Source: Halobacillus sp. A5
GTDB lineage: Bacteria > Bacillota > Bacilli > Bacillales > Halobacillaceae
NCBI RefSeq assembly: GCF_024189315.1
Contig: NZ_JAIZEO010000003.1
Coordinates: 558,001 to 622,000 of the forward strand
DNA length: 64,000 nt
Reading direction: 5' to 3'
This document shows, one piece after another, positions 30,915-40,149 of this stretch (position 1 is its first letter; each line of letters starts with the position of its first letter). Made by a program: the position numbers and the translations under genes. The notes below the pieces were generated by a model. The model ran no database searches and was not told the origin of the DNA. It worked only from the letters and a program-made list of their open reading frames with translations.

Positions 30915-31121
30915 GTGAAAGAATTTGTAGTTAAAGTTAAAGAAGTAAACAATGGGCAAGAAGATAGCCTAAAAAAACATGTAGCGGCTGTTTGGGGAGT
31001 AAGAGAAACCAAGATAAATTCTACCCTCGGTGAACTTGCAGTTATCTACAACGAAGAAGCAGCATCACCGGTTGATATTAAGCAAGCTGTCATGGACAGT
31101 GGTTTTATCATAGAAGAATAA
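30915..31121 (+). CDS. Heavy-metal-associated-domain-like protein lacking the metal-binding Cys pair
   Basis: The 68 residues follow the beta-alpha-beta-beta-alpha-beta pattern of copper chaperones (HMA fold), with LKKHVAAVWGVRETKIN and AVIYNEEAASPVDIKQAVMDSGF like CopZ. There is no Cys anywhere, so the CxxC metal site is absent and metal transfer by the usual route is not possible. The GTG start at 30915 follows AGAGGTGG. It is followed by its own terminator. Confidence 0.75.
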   Translation: MKEFVVKVKEVNNGQEDSLKKHVAAVWGVRETKINSTLGELAVIYNEEAASPVDIKQAVMDSGFIIEE

Positions 31122-31130
31122 ATAAAAAAG

Positions 31131-31160
31131 AAGAACGTCCTTAGCCGGGCGTTCTTTTTT
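31131..31160 (+). terminator. Terminator of the HMA-like gene
   Basis: AAGAACGTCC (31131-31140) pairs with GGGCGTTCTT (31147-31156), one T-G pair, followed by TTTT. Confidence 0.88.
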
Positions 31161-31174
31161 AGGAAAAAATGAAA

Positions 31175-31194
31175 ATCTATTATTAATAATAGAT
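31175..31194. repeat. 20-base perfect AT-rich palindrome
   Basis: ATCTATTATT followed by its exact reverse complement, 115 bases before the 46-residue hydrophobic peptide gene. Could be an operator or a chance AT-rich palindrome. Confidence 0.4.
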
Positions 31195-31308
31195 ATAGAC
31201 AAATCCCTCTTTTTTGCTTAGTAAGGCGTTTAGCCATTCATATAAGCAATTCCTGCATATGGTATTTAGAGACGTCTCCTAAAAAAAGATAGAGGGAGGG
31301 GAAATAAA

Positions 31309-31449
31309 ATGATTCTAACTACTCTAGCTGCACTCTTGATTACAGTTCTGCTGCTGCTGGCGTTACTAATTGCGCTTCTTCTTGGTTCCGAGGAACAAAG
31401 AGACATTATCATTCAAGCAATTACTGATATTCTTGCAACTATCGGTTAA
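31309..31449 (+). CDS. Small hydrophobic membrane peptide (46 aa)
   Basis: The 46-residue peptide has a long hydrophobic N-terminal segment (residues 2-26, rich in Leu, Ala and Thr) and then GSEEQRDIIIQAITDILATIG, which can form an amphipathic helix. GAGGGAGGGG stands six bases before the ATG and a terminator follows, both signs of a real small gene. Length and layout recall holins, type I toxins or sporulation membrane peptides, but nothing decides between them. Confidence 0.6.
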   Translation: MILTTLAALLITVLLLLALLIALLLGSEEQRDIIIQAITDILATIG

Positions 31450-31481
31450 TTTTAATTAACTTCAAGCGAGTGTCCCTCTCG

Positions 31482-31525
31482 AGTCCTCAAGGAAGCTGTA
31501 CAGGGCTGCTTTGAGGACTTTTAAT
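31482..31525 (+). terminator. Terminator of the 46-aa peptide gene
   Basis: AGTCCTCAA (31482-31490) pairs with TTGAGGACT (31511-31519), followed by TTTAATTAT; the loop can extend with GGAAGC/GCTGCT-like pairs. Confidence 0.8.
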
Positions 31526-31564
31526 TATACGATATTCAATTAATCCAGGAGGAGTGAATGTGAA

Positions 31565-31885
31565 ATGAGTAAGTTTAAGAAAGAAAAATTAGAAATGAAT
31601 GGAATTATGGATCTAGCGTCTAATTTACTGGGGCAGCTGAAGGATCCGAAAAATAAAGAAGCCTTAGAAGGCAAAGTTGAACTTGAAGCCGACACGGTGG
31701 AAAGAGCTGAACAATCAATTAACTCTCTGTTAAATAACTTTGAAGTTGAAGAAGACGCTGCTAAATCAGGGAGCTTCCTGAAAGAAGTTCAAAAATTCAA
31801 TCAACAAGTTCAAGATTTGAAACAACAGATGAATGATGTTCGTGCTCAATATTCTAAAGTATCTAATTTGATTAAGAAAAAATAG
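31565..31885 (+). CDS. Hypothetical coiled-coil protein (106 aa)
   Basis: A 106-residue, charged, helical protein. Two amphipathic stretches, around residues 38-60 (LEADTVERAEQSINSLLNNF) and 75-103 (a Gln/Lys heptad pattern ending in SNLIKKK), suggest a coiled coil. There is no Cys, signal peptide or membrane segment. AGGAGGAG lies 11 bases before the ATG, a long spacing. Function unknown. It has a 15-pair hairpin behind its stop. Confidence 0.65.
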   Translation: MSKFKKEKLEMNGIMDLASNLLGQLKDPKNKEALEGKVELEADTVERAEQSINSLLNNFEVEEDAAKSGSFLKEVQKFNQQVQDLKQQMNDVRAQYSKVSNLIKKK

Positions 31886-31898
31886 ACCATTGTGCCTG

Positions 31899-31940
31899 AA
31901 TAAGAAAAGCATAAGTGCGTCACATATGCTTTTCTTATTC
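31899..31940. terminator. Terminator hairpin after the coiled-coil gene
   Basis: AATAAGAAAAGCATA (31899-31913) pairs perfectly with TATGCTTTTCTTATT (31925-31939). The U-rich run is inside the right arm. Confidence 0.75.
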
Positions 31941-32217
31941 CATTAAAGCACACGTTATTGGAAGAAGGAATAGACATTGGTTACTTATTTAGGGGATGCG
32001 AATCAGCTTTTGTGAAATCGCACTCTTTTCCTCTGAAGTTTTTACAATCTTCCGGGATTGATTCTTCATTTAAACTGCCCAATTTTGAGCAACTTTAAAT
32101 GAGTTATTTTGTGTATAAAAGAACTATGACGATTGGCATGTGTAAATATGATTACATGCAATTTAAGCGAACCATTGCTAAAATACATCAAAATCTATCA
32201 ATATTATTAAAAATTAG
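31941..32217. other. Intergenic stretch with no feature seen
   Basis: AT-rich spacer between the coiled-coil gene and the glp promoter. No credible gene, RNA or repeat was seen on either strand. Confidence 0.5.
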
Positions 32218-32246
32218 TTGACAGCGCTTACACAATAAGGTAGATT
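32218..32246 (+). promoter_or_regulatory. glpFK promoter overlapped by a CcpA (cre) site
   Basis: TTGACA (32218-32223), a 17-base spacer and TAGATT (32241-32246). TGACAGCGCTTACA (32219-32232) matches the cre pattern TGAAAGCGCTTTCA with two mismatches and overlaps the -35, a position expected to repress in the presence of preferred sugars. Confidence 0.8.
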
Positions 32247-32280
32247 GTAAACAACAAGTTAACTATGTGACGGAGATTAG

Positions 32281-32353
32281 GAGACTCACACAAGATTTAG
32301 TACTGCACGATAACTGCAGCTTACTTTATTTTTGTGTGGGTCTCTTTTCTTAT
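32281..32353 (+). promoter_or_regulatory. glpF leader terminator, likely GlpP antitermination target
   Basis: GAGACTCACACAA (32281-32293) pairs with TTGTGTGGGTCTC (32332-32344), 13 pairs with one T-G, followed by TTTCTTATT. The hairpin lies in the glpF leader, about 28 bases after the promoter. In B. subtilis GlpP with glycerol-3-phosphate prevents termination at the equivalent site; glpP is not in this window. Confidence 0.82.
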
Positions 32354-32389
32354 TCCCATAGTTATCATGAAAAAAGGAGGAAAAAAACT

Positions 32390-33220
32390 ATGTCGGAATT
32401 TGCAGCCGAGTTGATTGGTACAATGATTCTTATCATTTTTGGCGGCGGTGTAGTAGGCGGAGTTGTACTGAAGGACTCAAAAGCTGAAGGTGCTGGCTGG
32501 GTAGTGGTCACGATTGGGTGGGGTCTTGCAGTGGCTATGGGAGTTTATGCTGTGGGGAATTTCTCTGGAGCGCATATTAATCCCGCCGTAACCTTAGGGT
32601 TTGCTGCTGTGGGAGAATTTGAATGGGCCAAAGTACCATTGTACATTACAGCTCAAATGATTGGTGCTTTTATAGGTGGAGTTATCGTATTTTTAAACTA
32701 TCTCCCTCACTGGAGAAAAACGAGTGACCAGGGTGCGAAGCTTGCTGTTTTTTCTACAGATCCTGCCGTCCGCAGTCCTTTCTCAAACTTAGTAAGTGAG
32801 ATGGTTGGTACCTTCGTATTACTTATGGGCTTGTTGTTTATCGGGGCAAATGATTTTACTGATGGGTTAAATCCTCTTATAGTCGGGGCGCTGATCGTAG
32901 CCATAGGTATGTCACTCGGAGGGGCAACTGGATATGCAATTAACCCGGCGCGTGATTTAGGACCGCGAATCGCTCATGCATTACTGCCGATTCCTGGCAA
33001 GGGAGGATCAGACTGGGGATATGCCTGGATTCCTATTGCTGGCCCTATTCTTGGAGGGATCTACGGTGCAGTTTTCTATCAAGCATTGTTCTTAGGGGAT
33101 TTTACTCCAGTCTTCTGGGGTTTAAGTGTAATTATGGCAGTTATTTTAATAGGTGCTGCTTCATCTGAACTGAAAAAAGGAGAAACAAAGGCCGATCAAA
33201 TTGAAGAAAAAGTAGGTTAA
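32390..33220 (+). CDS. glpF: Glycerol uptake facilitator GlpF
   Basis: Aquaglyceroporin that lets glycerol diffuse into the cell, where GlpK traps it. The 276 residues have six membrane segments and the two NPA half-helices, SGAHINPAVTLG (about 59-70) and GYAINPARDLGPR (about 178-190, NPAR). The ATG at 32390 follows AAAGGAGG; a longer frame from 32267 would run through the leader terminator. It is cotranscribed with glpK, 21 bases downstream. Confidence 0.96.
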   Translation: MSEFAAELIGTMILIIFGGGVVGGVVLKDSKAEGAGWVVVTIGWGLAVAMGVYAVGNFSGAHINPAVTLGFAAVGEFEWAKVPLYITAQMIGAFIGGVIVFLNYLPHWRKTSDQGAKLAVFSTDPAVRSPFSNLVSEMVGTFVLLMGLLFIGANDFTDGLNPLIVGALIVAIGMSLGGATGYAINPARDLGPRIAHALLPIPGKGGSDWGYAWIPIAGPILGGIYGAVFYQALFLGDFTPVFWGLSVIMAVILIGAASSELKKGETKADQIEEKVG

Positions 33221-33241
33221 AAAAAACGGAGGCGATCTTAA

Positions 33242-34733
<1,492 letters not shown>

Positions 34734-34735
<2 letters not shown>

Positions 34736-34763
34736 AAAAGGGCCCTTAAGGGGCTCTTTTTTG
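34734..34763 (+). terminator. Terminator of glpFK
   Basis: AAAAAAGGGCCC (34734-34745) pairs with GGGCTCTTTTTT (34751-34762), one G-T pair, ending in the T-run. Confidence 0.88.
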
Positions 34764-34779
34764 TGTTTAACAATTGAAA

Positions 34780-35022
34780 TTAGACTTTTAAGTTCTTAAG
34801 AACATCAAACAGCTGCATTCCTTCAGTAACAAAATTTGAATTAGTCATAATGTCTGTAACATCACTAAGGTCAACATTCATGAGTACAAGCACGGCGACC
34901 AAAAATAATAAAAAGTTATCTCCTTCTTCAGTAGTGGATGTACCCTCTTCCAGTTGTTCTTCTAATTCCTTAACTTGTGCTTCTAACTCGTAAATACGCT
35001 GATATGTCTCAAAAGCGGACAT
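34780..35022 (-). CDS. Hypothetical protein with N-terminal coiled coil (80 aa)
   Basis: The 80 residues begin with a short heptad region (YQRIYELEAQVKELEEQLEEG, about 7-27), then an acidic linker and a hydrophobic stretch FLLFLVAVLVLMNVDL (about 38-53) that could be a membrane segment or a buried helix. AAAGGGGG precedes the ATG on the minus strand with seven bases between. No homologue recognised; its 3' end abuts the glpK terminator. Confidence 0.55.
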   Translation of the reverse strand: MSAFETYQRIYELEAQVKELEEQLEEGTSTTEEGDNFLLFLVAVLVLMNVDLSDVTDIMTNSNFVTEGMQLFDVLKNLKV

Positions 35023-35105
35023 AGGAGAACCCCCTTTTCCTTTTTCTCTATCCTATGAATACCTTGAGGCGAAAGAGAGGGTATCTGTCTTATAATTTTT
35101 AAAAA

Positions 35106-35288
35106 CTAAGCTGAAGGACATTCGGATGTTAATAATTCACGAAAAATTTCTGATAACTTCCTGCTATCAGTATCGCGAATACAACCAAAATCTTGATTGA
35201 AACTAAGGCGCGGTTGAACGAAATTAAATGTACTAAAATTCACAGCATTATTTGAAGCTTTCGGCAAATCGTCATTACGATGATGCAT
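35106..35288 (-). CDS. Doubtful small ORF downstream of murB (60 aa)
   Basis: Encodes up to 60 residues from an ATG at 35288, polar and with two Cys, ending ELLTSECPSA. No ribosome binding site precedes this ATG, and a longer version from 35318 would start inside the murB terminator. It could be a decayed gene or a chance frame. No family recognised. Confidence 0.3.
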   Translation of the reverse strand: MHHRNDDLPKASNNAVNFSTFNFVQPRLSFNQDFGCIRDTDSRKLSEIFRELLTSECPSA

Positions 35289-35296
35289 TAGATGAT

Positions 35297-35332
35297 AAAC
35301 AAAAGATCTGACTGGCACAGACAGTCAGATCT
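35297..35332 (-). terminator. Terminator of murB
   Basis: AGATCTGACTG and CAGTCAGATCT (35304-35314 and 35322-35332) form an 11-base perfect stem, followed on the minus strand by TTTGTTT. Confidence 0.88.
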
Positions 35333-35336
35333 CCAT

Positions 35337-36248
35337 TTAATCTTCTCCTATAATTCGTACTTCACGTTCTAAGTCAACTCCAAACCTTTCCTTCACCGTT
35401 TTTTGAACGTGTTCTATGAGGGAAATGTAATCTGTGGTTGTCGCATTATTCTTATTTACGATAAATCCGGCATGCTTCGTAGATACTTCCGCTCCTCCAA
35501 TATTCTTCCCCTGCAGCTGGCTGTCTTGAATAAGCTTTCCTGCAAAATATCCAGGCGGACGCTTAAACACACTTCCGCAGGATGGATACTCTAACGGCTG
35601 TTTTGATTCTCTTTTATATGTTAAGTCGTCCATCACTTCTTTGATTTCTTCATATTTTCCTGGCTTTAAGCTGAAAGTGGCTTCAATAACGATGTCTTTT
35701 TCTCTCTCGATGTTACTTGTTCGGTAATCGAGCTCTAATTCAGAAGCAAGCCGTTTAACTAAATTCCCTTGTCGATCAATTACGTAGGCATAATCGAGCA
35801 CATCTTTGATTTCTCCTCCGTAGGCTCCTGCGTTCATATATAAGGCTCCTCCTACTGTACCTGGTATACCGCAGGCAAACTCCAGGCCAGATAATCTTTC
35901 CTTAAGAGCGTGGCGTGAGGTATCAATGATCCGAGCTCCGCTTTGAGCAACAATGGTGTTTCCATCCGTTGAGATATCATCCAGGTTTTTAAGGCTGATG
36001 ACGATGCCGCGTATGCCCCCATCTTTAATAATTAAGTTAGAGCCATTGCCGAGGAGGGTAAAAGGGATGTTTTCTTCATTCGAGAACTTTACTACATTTT
36101 GAATTTCCTTGAAGTTTGTTGGCGTAATGAAAAAATCTGCTTTCCCGCCCAGCTTTGTATAAAGGTGTTTCTTAAGTACTTCATTAACTTTAACGTTATC
36201 TTTCTTCACCAATTCCAGTAATTTATTATAGATTTTTTGTGATTCCAT
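35337..36248 (-). CDS. murB: UDP-N-acetylenolpyruvoylglucosamine reductase MurB
   Basis: Reduces the enolpyruvyl group with NADPH and FAD to give UDP-MurNAc for peptidoglycan. The 303-residue protein is of the shorter Gram-positive type: FAD motifs [17 protein letters not shown]-type (LGNGSNLI) and [20 protein letters not shown], and the catalytic Ser in [11 protein letters not shown] with FIVNKNNAT. The stop is at 35337 and a terminator follows. It is a single-gene unit, unlinked to other mur genes here. Confidence 0.95.
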   Translation of the reverse strand: MESQKIYNKLLELVKKDNVKVNEVLKKHLYTKLGGKADFFITPTNFKEIQNVVKFSNEENIPFTLLGNGSNLIIKDGGIRGIVISLKNLDDISTDGNTIVAQSGARIIDTSRHALKERLSGLEFACGIPGTVGGALYMNAGAYGGEIKDVLDYAYVIDRQGNLVKRLASELELDYRTSNIEREKDIVIEATFSLKPGKYEEIKEVMDDLTYKRESKQPLEYPSCGSVFKRPPGYFAGKLIQDSQLQGKNIGGAEVSTKHAGFIVNKNNATTTDYISLIEHVQKTVKERFGVDLEREVRIIGED

Positions 36249-36401
36249 TCATATCAGTCCTATTAAATAGTTTTCTCCTTAAGCAGTTTATAACAAAATC
36301 AAGGCAATTCAAAGCATTTTAACAAAAATGACTTATTGTAATAGTGGAGGGATTATGTAATAAAGGTGAATTCTTTCTCATTTACTCTTTTTTATTATAT
36401 G

Positions 36402-36511
36402 GATTTTCTGGAAAAAGTTACAGCACATCAACCTGTGTAAGCGCTTTATTTAAAAGAAAGTTGTCTATATTCAGAATATTGATTGCGAACTTTAGTCGAA
36501 ATCTGTATCAT
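36402..36511 (+). promoter_or_regulatory. ilvD control region: CodY-like box, cre site and promoter
   Basis: GATTTTCTGGAAAAA (36402-36416) fits the CodY box AATTTTCWGAAAATT with four mismatches. TGTAAGCGCTTTAT (36436-36449) fits the CcpA cre pattern. TTGCGA (36483-36488), a 17-base spacer and TATCAT (36506-36511) form a promoter; the cre centre is then about 75 bases before the expected start of transcription, a spacing compatible with CcpA activation as known for B. subtilis ilvB. The rest of 36249-36569 shows nothing else. Confidence 0.55.
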
Positions 36512-36569
36512 CATTGTAAGTAGCTTTAATTTTACTTTGAATGCACTTATATATGGAAGGATGAGCTTA

Positions 36570-38264
36570 ATGGATGAGAAAAAAGATCTGCGTATTAGAA
36601 GTAAAGTCATCAGTGAAGGGGTAAACCGGGTACCGAACCGTTCCATGCTTCGTGCTGTAGGCTTTAAAGACGAAGACTTTAAAAAACCGATGATTGGTAT
36701 AGCAAGCACGTGGAGCGAGGTTACACCGTGTAACGTACATATTGATGACCTTGCTAAAGAAGCAAAGTCTGGGGCATCCAGTAATGGCGGTGCTCCTATG
36801 ATTTTCAATACGATCACGGTGTCTGACGGTATTGCCATGGGGCACGAGGGCATGCATTATTCTCTCCCGAGTCGTGAGATTATCGCTGACTCTATCGAAA
36901 CAGTTTCCAACGCAGAACGCCTGGACGGTGTAGTAGCTATCGGCGGGTGCGATAAAACAACTCCAGGATGCTTGATGGCAATCGGACGAATGAATATTCC
37001 TTCCGTGTATGTGTACGGCGGGACGATCCAGCCAGGTAAATTAAAAGGAAAAGACATTGATATCGTTTCTTCTTTTGAAGCTGTCGGCCAATACCACGAA
37101 GGTAATATCAATGACGAAGAACTGCATCAAGTTGAATGTAATGCCTGTCCTGGAGCTGGAGCATGTGGCGGCATGTACACAGCTAACACAATGGCATCCG
37201 CAGTAGAAGCTTTAGGAATGAGTATTCCTGGTTCATCATCGACTCCAGCTGTTAATGATTATAAAGAACAAGAATGTAAACAAGCCGGTGAAATGGTCGT
37301 TGAGCTTCTCGAAAAAGGGATATATCCGCGCGATATTATGACGAAAAAGGCATTTGAAAATGCAATCACTGTTGTAATGGCTTTAGGCGGTTCTACTAAT
37401 GCGTTTTTACATTTAACGGCTATGGCTCATTCTACCGGGGTAGATTTATCTCTGGATGATTTCGAACGTGTACGTCAGAATGTTCCTCACCTTGCTGACA
37501 TGAAGCCAAGTGGAAAATATGTGATGCAGGACCTTTACGAAGCAGGCGGTGTACCAGCTGTAATGAAAGTCCTATTGGAAGAAGGACTGCTTCATGGCGA
37601 TTGTCTGACGGTTACAGGAAAAACGCTGGCTGAGAATTTACAAGAGGCCGAGTCTTTAAAAGAAGGACAGAAGGTAATTGTACCTTTTGATAAGCCGATT
37701 AAGCCAAATGGTCCGTTAGTCCTACTTAAAGGAAATCTGGCACCAGAGGGCGCAGTAGCTAAAATGTCCGGACAGAAGGCCAGTCGTTTTGAAGGTCCTG
37801 CTCGTGTGTTTGACAGTGAAGCGGAAGCGACGACAGCAATTGTTGAAAATCAGGTAAAAGAAGGAGATGTGGTCGTCATTCGCAACGTGGGTCCTAAAGG
37901 AGGACCCGGCATGCCTGAGATGCTCTCTATTACAGCAATGATTGTAGGTAAAGGGCTCGGAGGAAAAGTAGCTCTTCTTACAGACGGTCGTTTTTCTGGC
38001 GGTTCTCATGGTTTTGTAATCGGTCACGTTGCTCCCGAAGCTGCTGCAGGCGGTCCTGTAGGCTTATTAAAAGAAGGCGACACCATTACGATCGATAGTG
38101 AAACACAGCAGATTAATTTTGATGTAACAGATGAAGAGCTTGAACAAAGACGGAAGGAATGGGTGCGGCCTGAACCGAAGCATAAAACAGGTATGCTTGC
38201 CAAATATACGCGACTTGTTTCTTCATCAGCCAAAGGTGCAGTAACTGACCTTGATTTAGATTAA
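36570..38264 (+). CDS. ilvD: Dihydroxy-acid dehydratase IlvD
   Basis: Dehydrates 2,3-dihydroxy acids in valine, leucine and isoleucine synthesis using an iron-sulfur cluster and Mg. The 564 residues carry the cluster Cys in [10 protein letters not shown], the conserved [18 protein letters not shown] and the C-terminal [22 protein letters not shown]. The ATG at 36570 is nine bases after GGAAGG; an alternative ATG at 36561 adds three residues. It stands alone, without other ilv or leu genes in the window. Confidence 0.97.
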   Translation: MDEKKDLRIRSKVISEGVNRVPNRSMLRAVGFKDEDFKKPMIGIASTWSEVTPCNVHIDDLAKEAKSGASSNGGAPMIFNTITVSDGIAMGHEGMHYSLPSREIIADSIETVSNAERLDGVVAIGGCDKTTPGCLMAIGRMNIPSVYVYGGTIQPGKLKGKDIDIVSSFEAVGQYHEGNINDEELHQVECNACPGAGACGGMYTANTMASAVEALGMSIPGSSSTPAVNDYKEQECKQAGEMVVELLEKGIYPRDIMTKKAFENAITVVMALGGSTNAFLHLTAMAHSTGVDLSLDDFERVRQNVPHLADMKPSGKYVMQDLYEAGGVPAVMKVLLEEGLLHGDCLTVTGKTLAENLQEAESLKEGQKVIVPFDKPIKPNGPLVLLKGNLAPEGAVAKMSGQKASRFEGPARVFDSEAEATTAIVENQVKEGDVVVIRNVGPKGGPGMPEMLSITAMIVGKGLGGKVALLTDGRFSGGSHGFVIGHVAPEAAAGGPVGLLKEGDTITIDSETQQINFDVTDEELEQRRKEWVRPEPKHKTGMLAKYTRLVSSSAKGAVTDLDLD

Positions 38265-38285
38265 TAAACAACTAAAAAACCCTTC

Positions 38286-38327
38286 AGCTTGCAGAGAAAC
38301 CTATGTTTTCTCTGCAAGCTTTTTTTA
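38286..38327 (+). terminator. Terminator of ilvD
   Basis: AGCTTGCAGAGAAA (38286-38299) pairs perfectly with TTTCTCTGCAAGCT (38307-38320), followed by seven T. Confidence 0.93.
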
Positions 38328-38705
38328 TACCTTTAGAGGGACAATTTTGGCATTATGGCTGAGCAAGCAAGCCTCCTGCAAAATTAATAAGGTTTGAAAA
38401 TCAACGTGTGAACAAATAGTTTTTTTATCAGCAGCCGAAAGACCAATGCATAAAATTGCCGATTTTCCAGACAGCTTGAAGAATTTTAAAAGCTCATCTT
38501 TCTATGAACGAGTTTAGTTATAAAGACACCGTGAATATTACAGTTAACATCATATTCAAGCACTGATCAGGGACGCTGTTACCGGCGTTTCTTTTTTTAT
38601 GGGGTGGAAAGTCAGATTAAGTAACGATTGATAACAATAGCTGAATATGCCTAATAAACCAGAGTGAATCAATGAGCTTAAATTAACAAGTGAGACACAA
38701 GTATC
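38328..38705. other. Intergenic stretch, possibly a decayed gene
   Basis: About 380 bases between the ilvD terminator and the Fur-controlled promoter. A minus-strand frame of about 57 codons (38498-38325) reads protein-like (for example LCIGLSAADKKT) but has no clear start. On the plus strand ACGCTG (38574-38579) and CGGCGT (38584-38589) form a small hairpin followed by TTCTTTTTTT, a terminator of nothing obvious. Both fit a degraded gene. Confidence 0.35.
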
Positions 38706-38708
38706 ATT

Positions 38709-38767
38709 GACAATGAAAATCATTATCAATTAAGCTAGAGTTGCAAATCAATTGATAATCATTTTCA
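38709..38767 (+). promoter_or_regulatory. Two Fur boxes before the siderophore operon
   Basis: GACAATGAAAATCATTATC (38709-38727) matches the 19-base Fur consensus GATAATGATAATCATTATC at 17 positions. TGATAATCATTTTCA (38753-38767) matches the 7-1-7 form TGATAATNATTATCA at 14 of 15. TTGACA at 38707-38712 may be the -35 element. Iron-bound Fur should silence the operon until iron is scarce. Confidence 0.88.
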
Positions 38768-38787
38768 TTTAGAAAGGGAGATTTCAA

Positions 38788-40149
38788 GTGACACTAAATA
38801 TATCTGCAGCAAACGAAACATTATTACAATCCCAATCTTTCCGGGAATCAAATGCAAGATCATATCCTCGCAGAATTCCGATTGCGATTGAGAAAGCAAA
38901 TGGAATATATGTTACTGATATGGACGGAAAAACTTATTATGACTGCCTTGCCGGTGCGGGTACACTCGCTCTCGGCCATAATCATCCTATTATCGTGAAA
39001 GCGATGCAGGAAGTATTAAACAGCCAGCTTCCATTACACACTTTAGACCTTACTACTCAAGTAAAAGAAGATTTTGTCGATGAGCTGTTTTCTAATCTTC
39101 CCCAAAAGTTAGCCGCCAGGGCGAAAATTCAGTTTTGCGGACCTACTGGAGGAGATGCGATAGAAGCAGCACTGAAATTAGTGAAAACAGCAACAGGAAG
39201 AAGAGGAATTCTCACCTTCCACGGGGGATATCACGGGTCAACCCATGCAACGATGGCAATCAGCGGAACTCTCGGTCCAAAGGAGAAGGTGAATAATTTA
39301 ATGCCGGATACTTATTTTATGCCTTATCCTTACGAATACCGCTGCCCTTTTGGCTTCGGAGGTGAACAGTCCCATCAAATAAGCAGTCAATATATTGAGA
39401 ATATGTTAGATGATCCAGAGAGCGGTATTCTGCCGCCGGCAGCTATGATTTTAGAAGTAGTACAGGGAGAAGGCGGATCTATTCCTGCGGATATTAAATG
39501 GTTAAAAGAAATGAGAAGAATTACGGAAGAGAGAGGTATACCTTTGATTATTGATGAAATACAAACCGGCATCGGACGTACGGGCAAGTTCTTCGCCTTT
39601 GAACATGCAGACATCGTTCCTGATGTTATTGTTTCCTCTAAAGCTATAGGAGGGAGCCTGCCTCTTTCTGTAGTCATTTATGATCAATCATTGGATCAAT
39701 GGCAGCCAGGAGCCCATATCGGAACATTTAGAGGGAACCAAATGGCTATGGCAGCTGGAAATGCAACGATGAAATATATAAAGGAGCAACGGCTGATTGA
39801 GCATGCCGATGCAATAGGGAACCGGTTAATGGAAGCTTTGACACAAGTCCAAGCTTATACTCCTGAGGTAGGTGAAGTTCGAGGCAGAGGATTAATGATC
39901 GGGGTGGAAATGGTTAAGAGCCAGTATTCACCGGATAAGAATGGGAGTCGTCCGGCTAATCCAGAGCTAGCAAGCTCTATACAGGCTGAGTGCCTTAAGC
40001 GGGGACTAATCGTAGAGGTAGGAGGAAGACATGGATGCGTAATTAGAATTCTGCCACCTCTAATTATTTCTGAAGAACAGGCTGACGAAGTAGCTGAAAT
40101 ATTAAGAGAATCCATTCTACATGCGGTAGAAGGGGAAGGAGCCGAATAA
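38788..40149 (+). CDS. dat: Diaminobutyrate-2-oxoglutarate transaminase (RhbA-like)
   Basis: PLP enzyme making L-2,4-diaminobutyrate from aspartate semialdehyde and glutamate, the first step toward 1,3-diaminopropane. The 453-residue class III aminotransferase has TGGDAIEAALKLVKTATGR, Asp256 in IIDEIQTGIGRTG, and the PLP Lys285 in VSSKAIGGSLP. The GTG start at 38788 follows AAAGGGAG, 20 bases after the second Fur box. First gene of the siderophore operon; context separates it from ectoine-type EctB. Confidence 0.93.
   Translation: MTLNISAANETLLQSQSFRESNARSYPRRIPIAIEKANGIYVTDMDGKTYYDCLAGAGTLALGHNHPIIVKAMQEVLNSQLPLHTLDLTTQVKEDFVDELFSNLPQKLAARAKIQFCGPTGGDAIEAALKLVKTATGRRGILTFHGGYHGSTHATMAISGTLGPKEKVNNLMPDTYFMPYPYEYRCPFGFGGEQSHQISSQYIENMLDDPESGILPPAAMILEVVQGEGGSIPADIKWLKEMRRITEERGIPLIIDEIQTGIGRTGKFFAFEHADIVPDVIVSSKAIGGSLPLSVVIYDQSLDQWQPGAHIGTFRGNQMAMAAGNATMKYIKEQRLIEHADAIGNRLMEALTQVQAYTPEVGEVRGRGLMIGVEMVKSQYSPDKNGSRPANPELASSIQAECLKRGLIVEVGGRHGCVIRILPPLIISEEQADEVAEILRESILHAVEGEGAE

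Noticed and set aside
32267-32389. N-terminal extension of GlpF
   Set aside because: It crosses the leader terminator hairpin and has no ribosome binding site; GlpF proteins begin at the MSEFAAELIG position.
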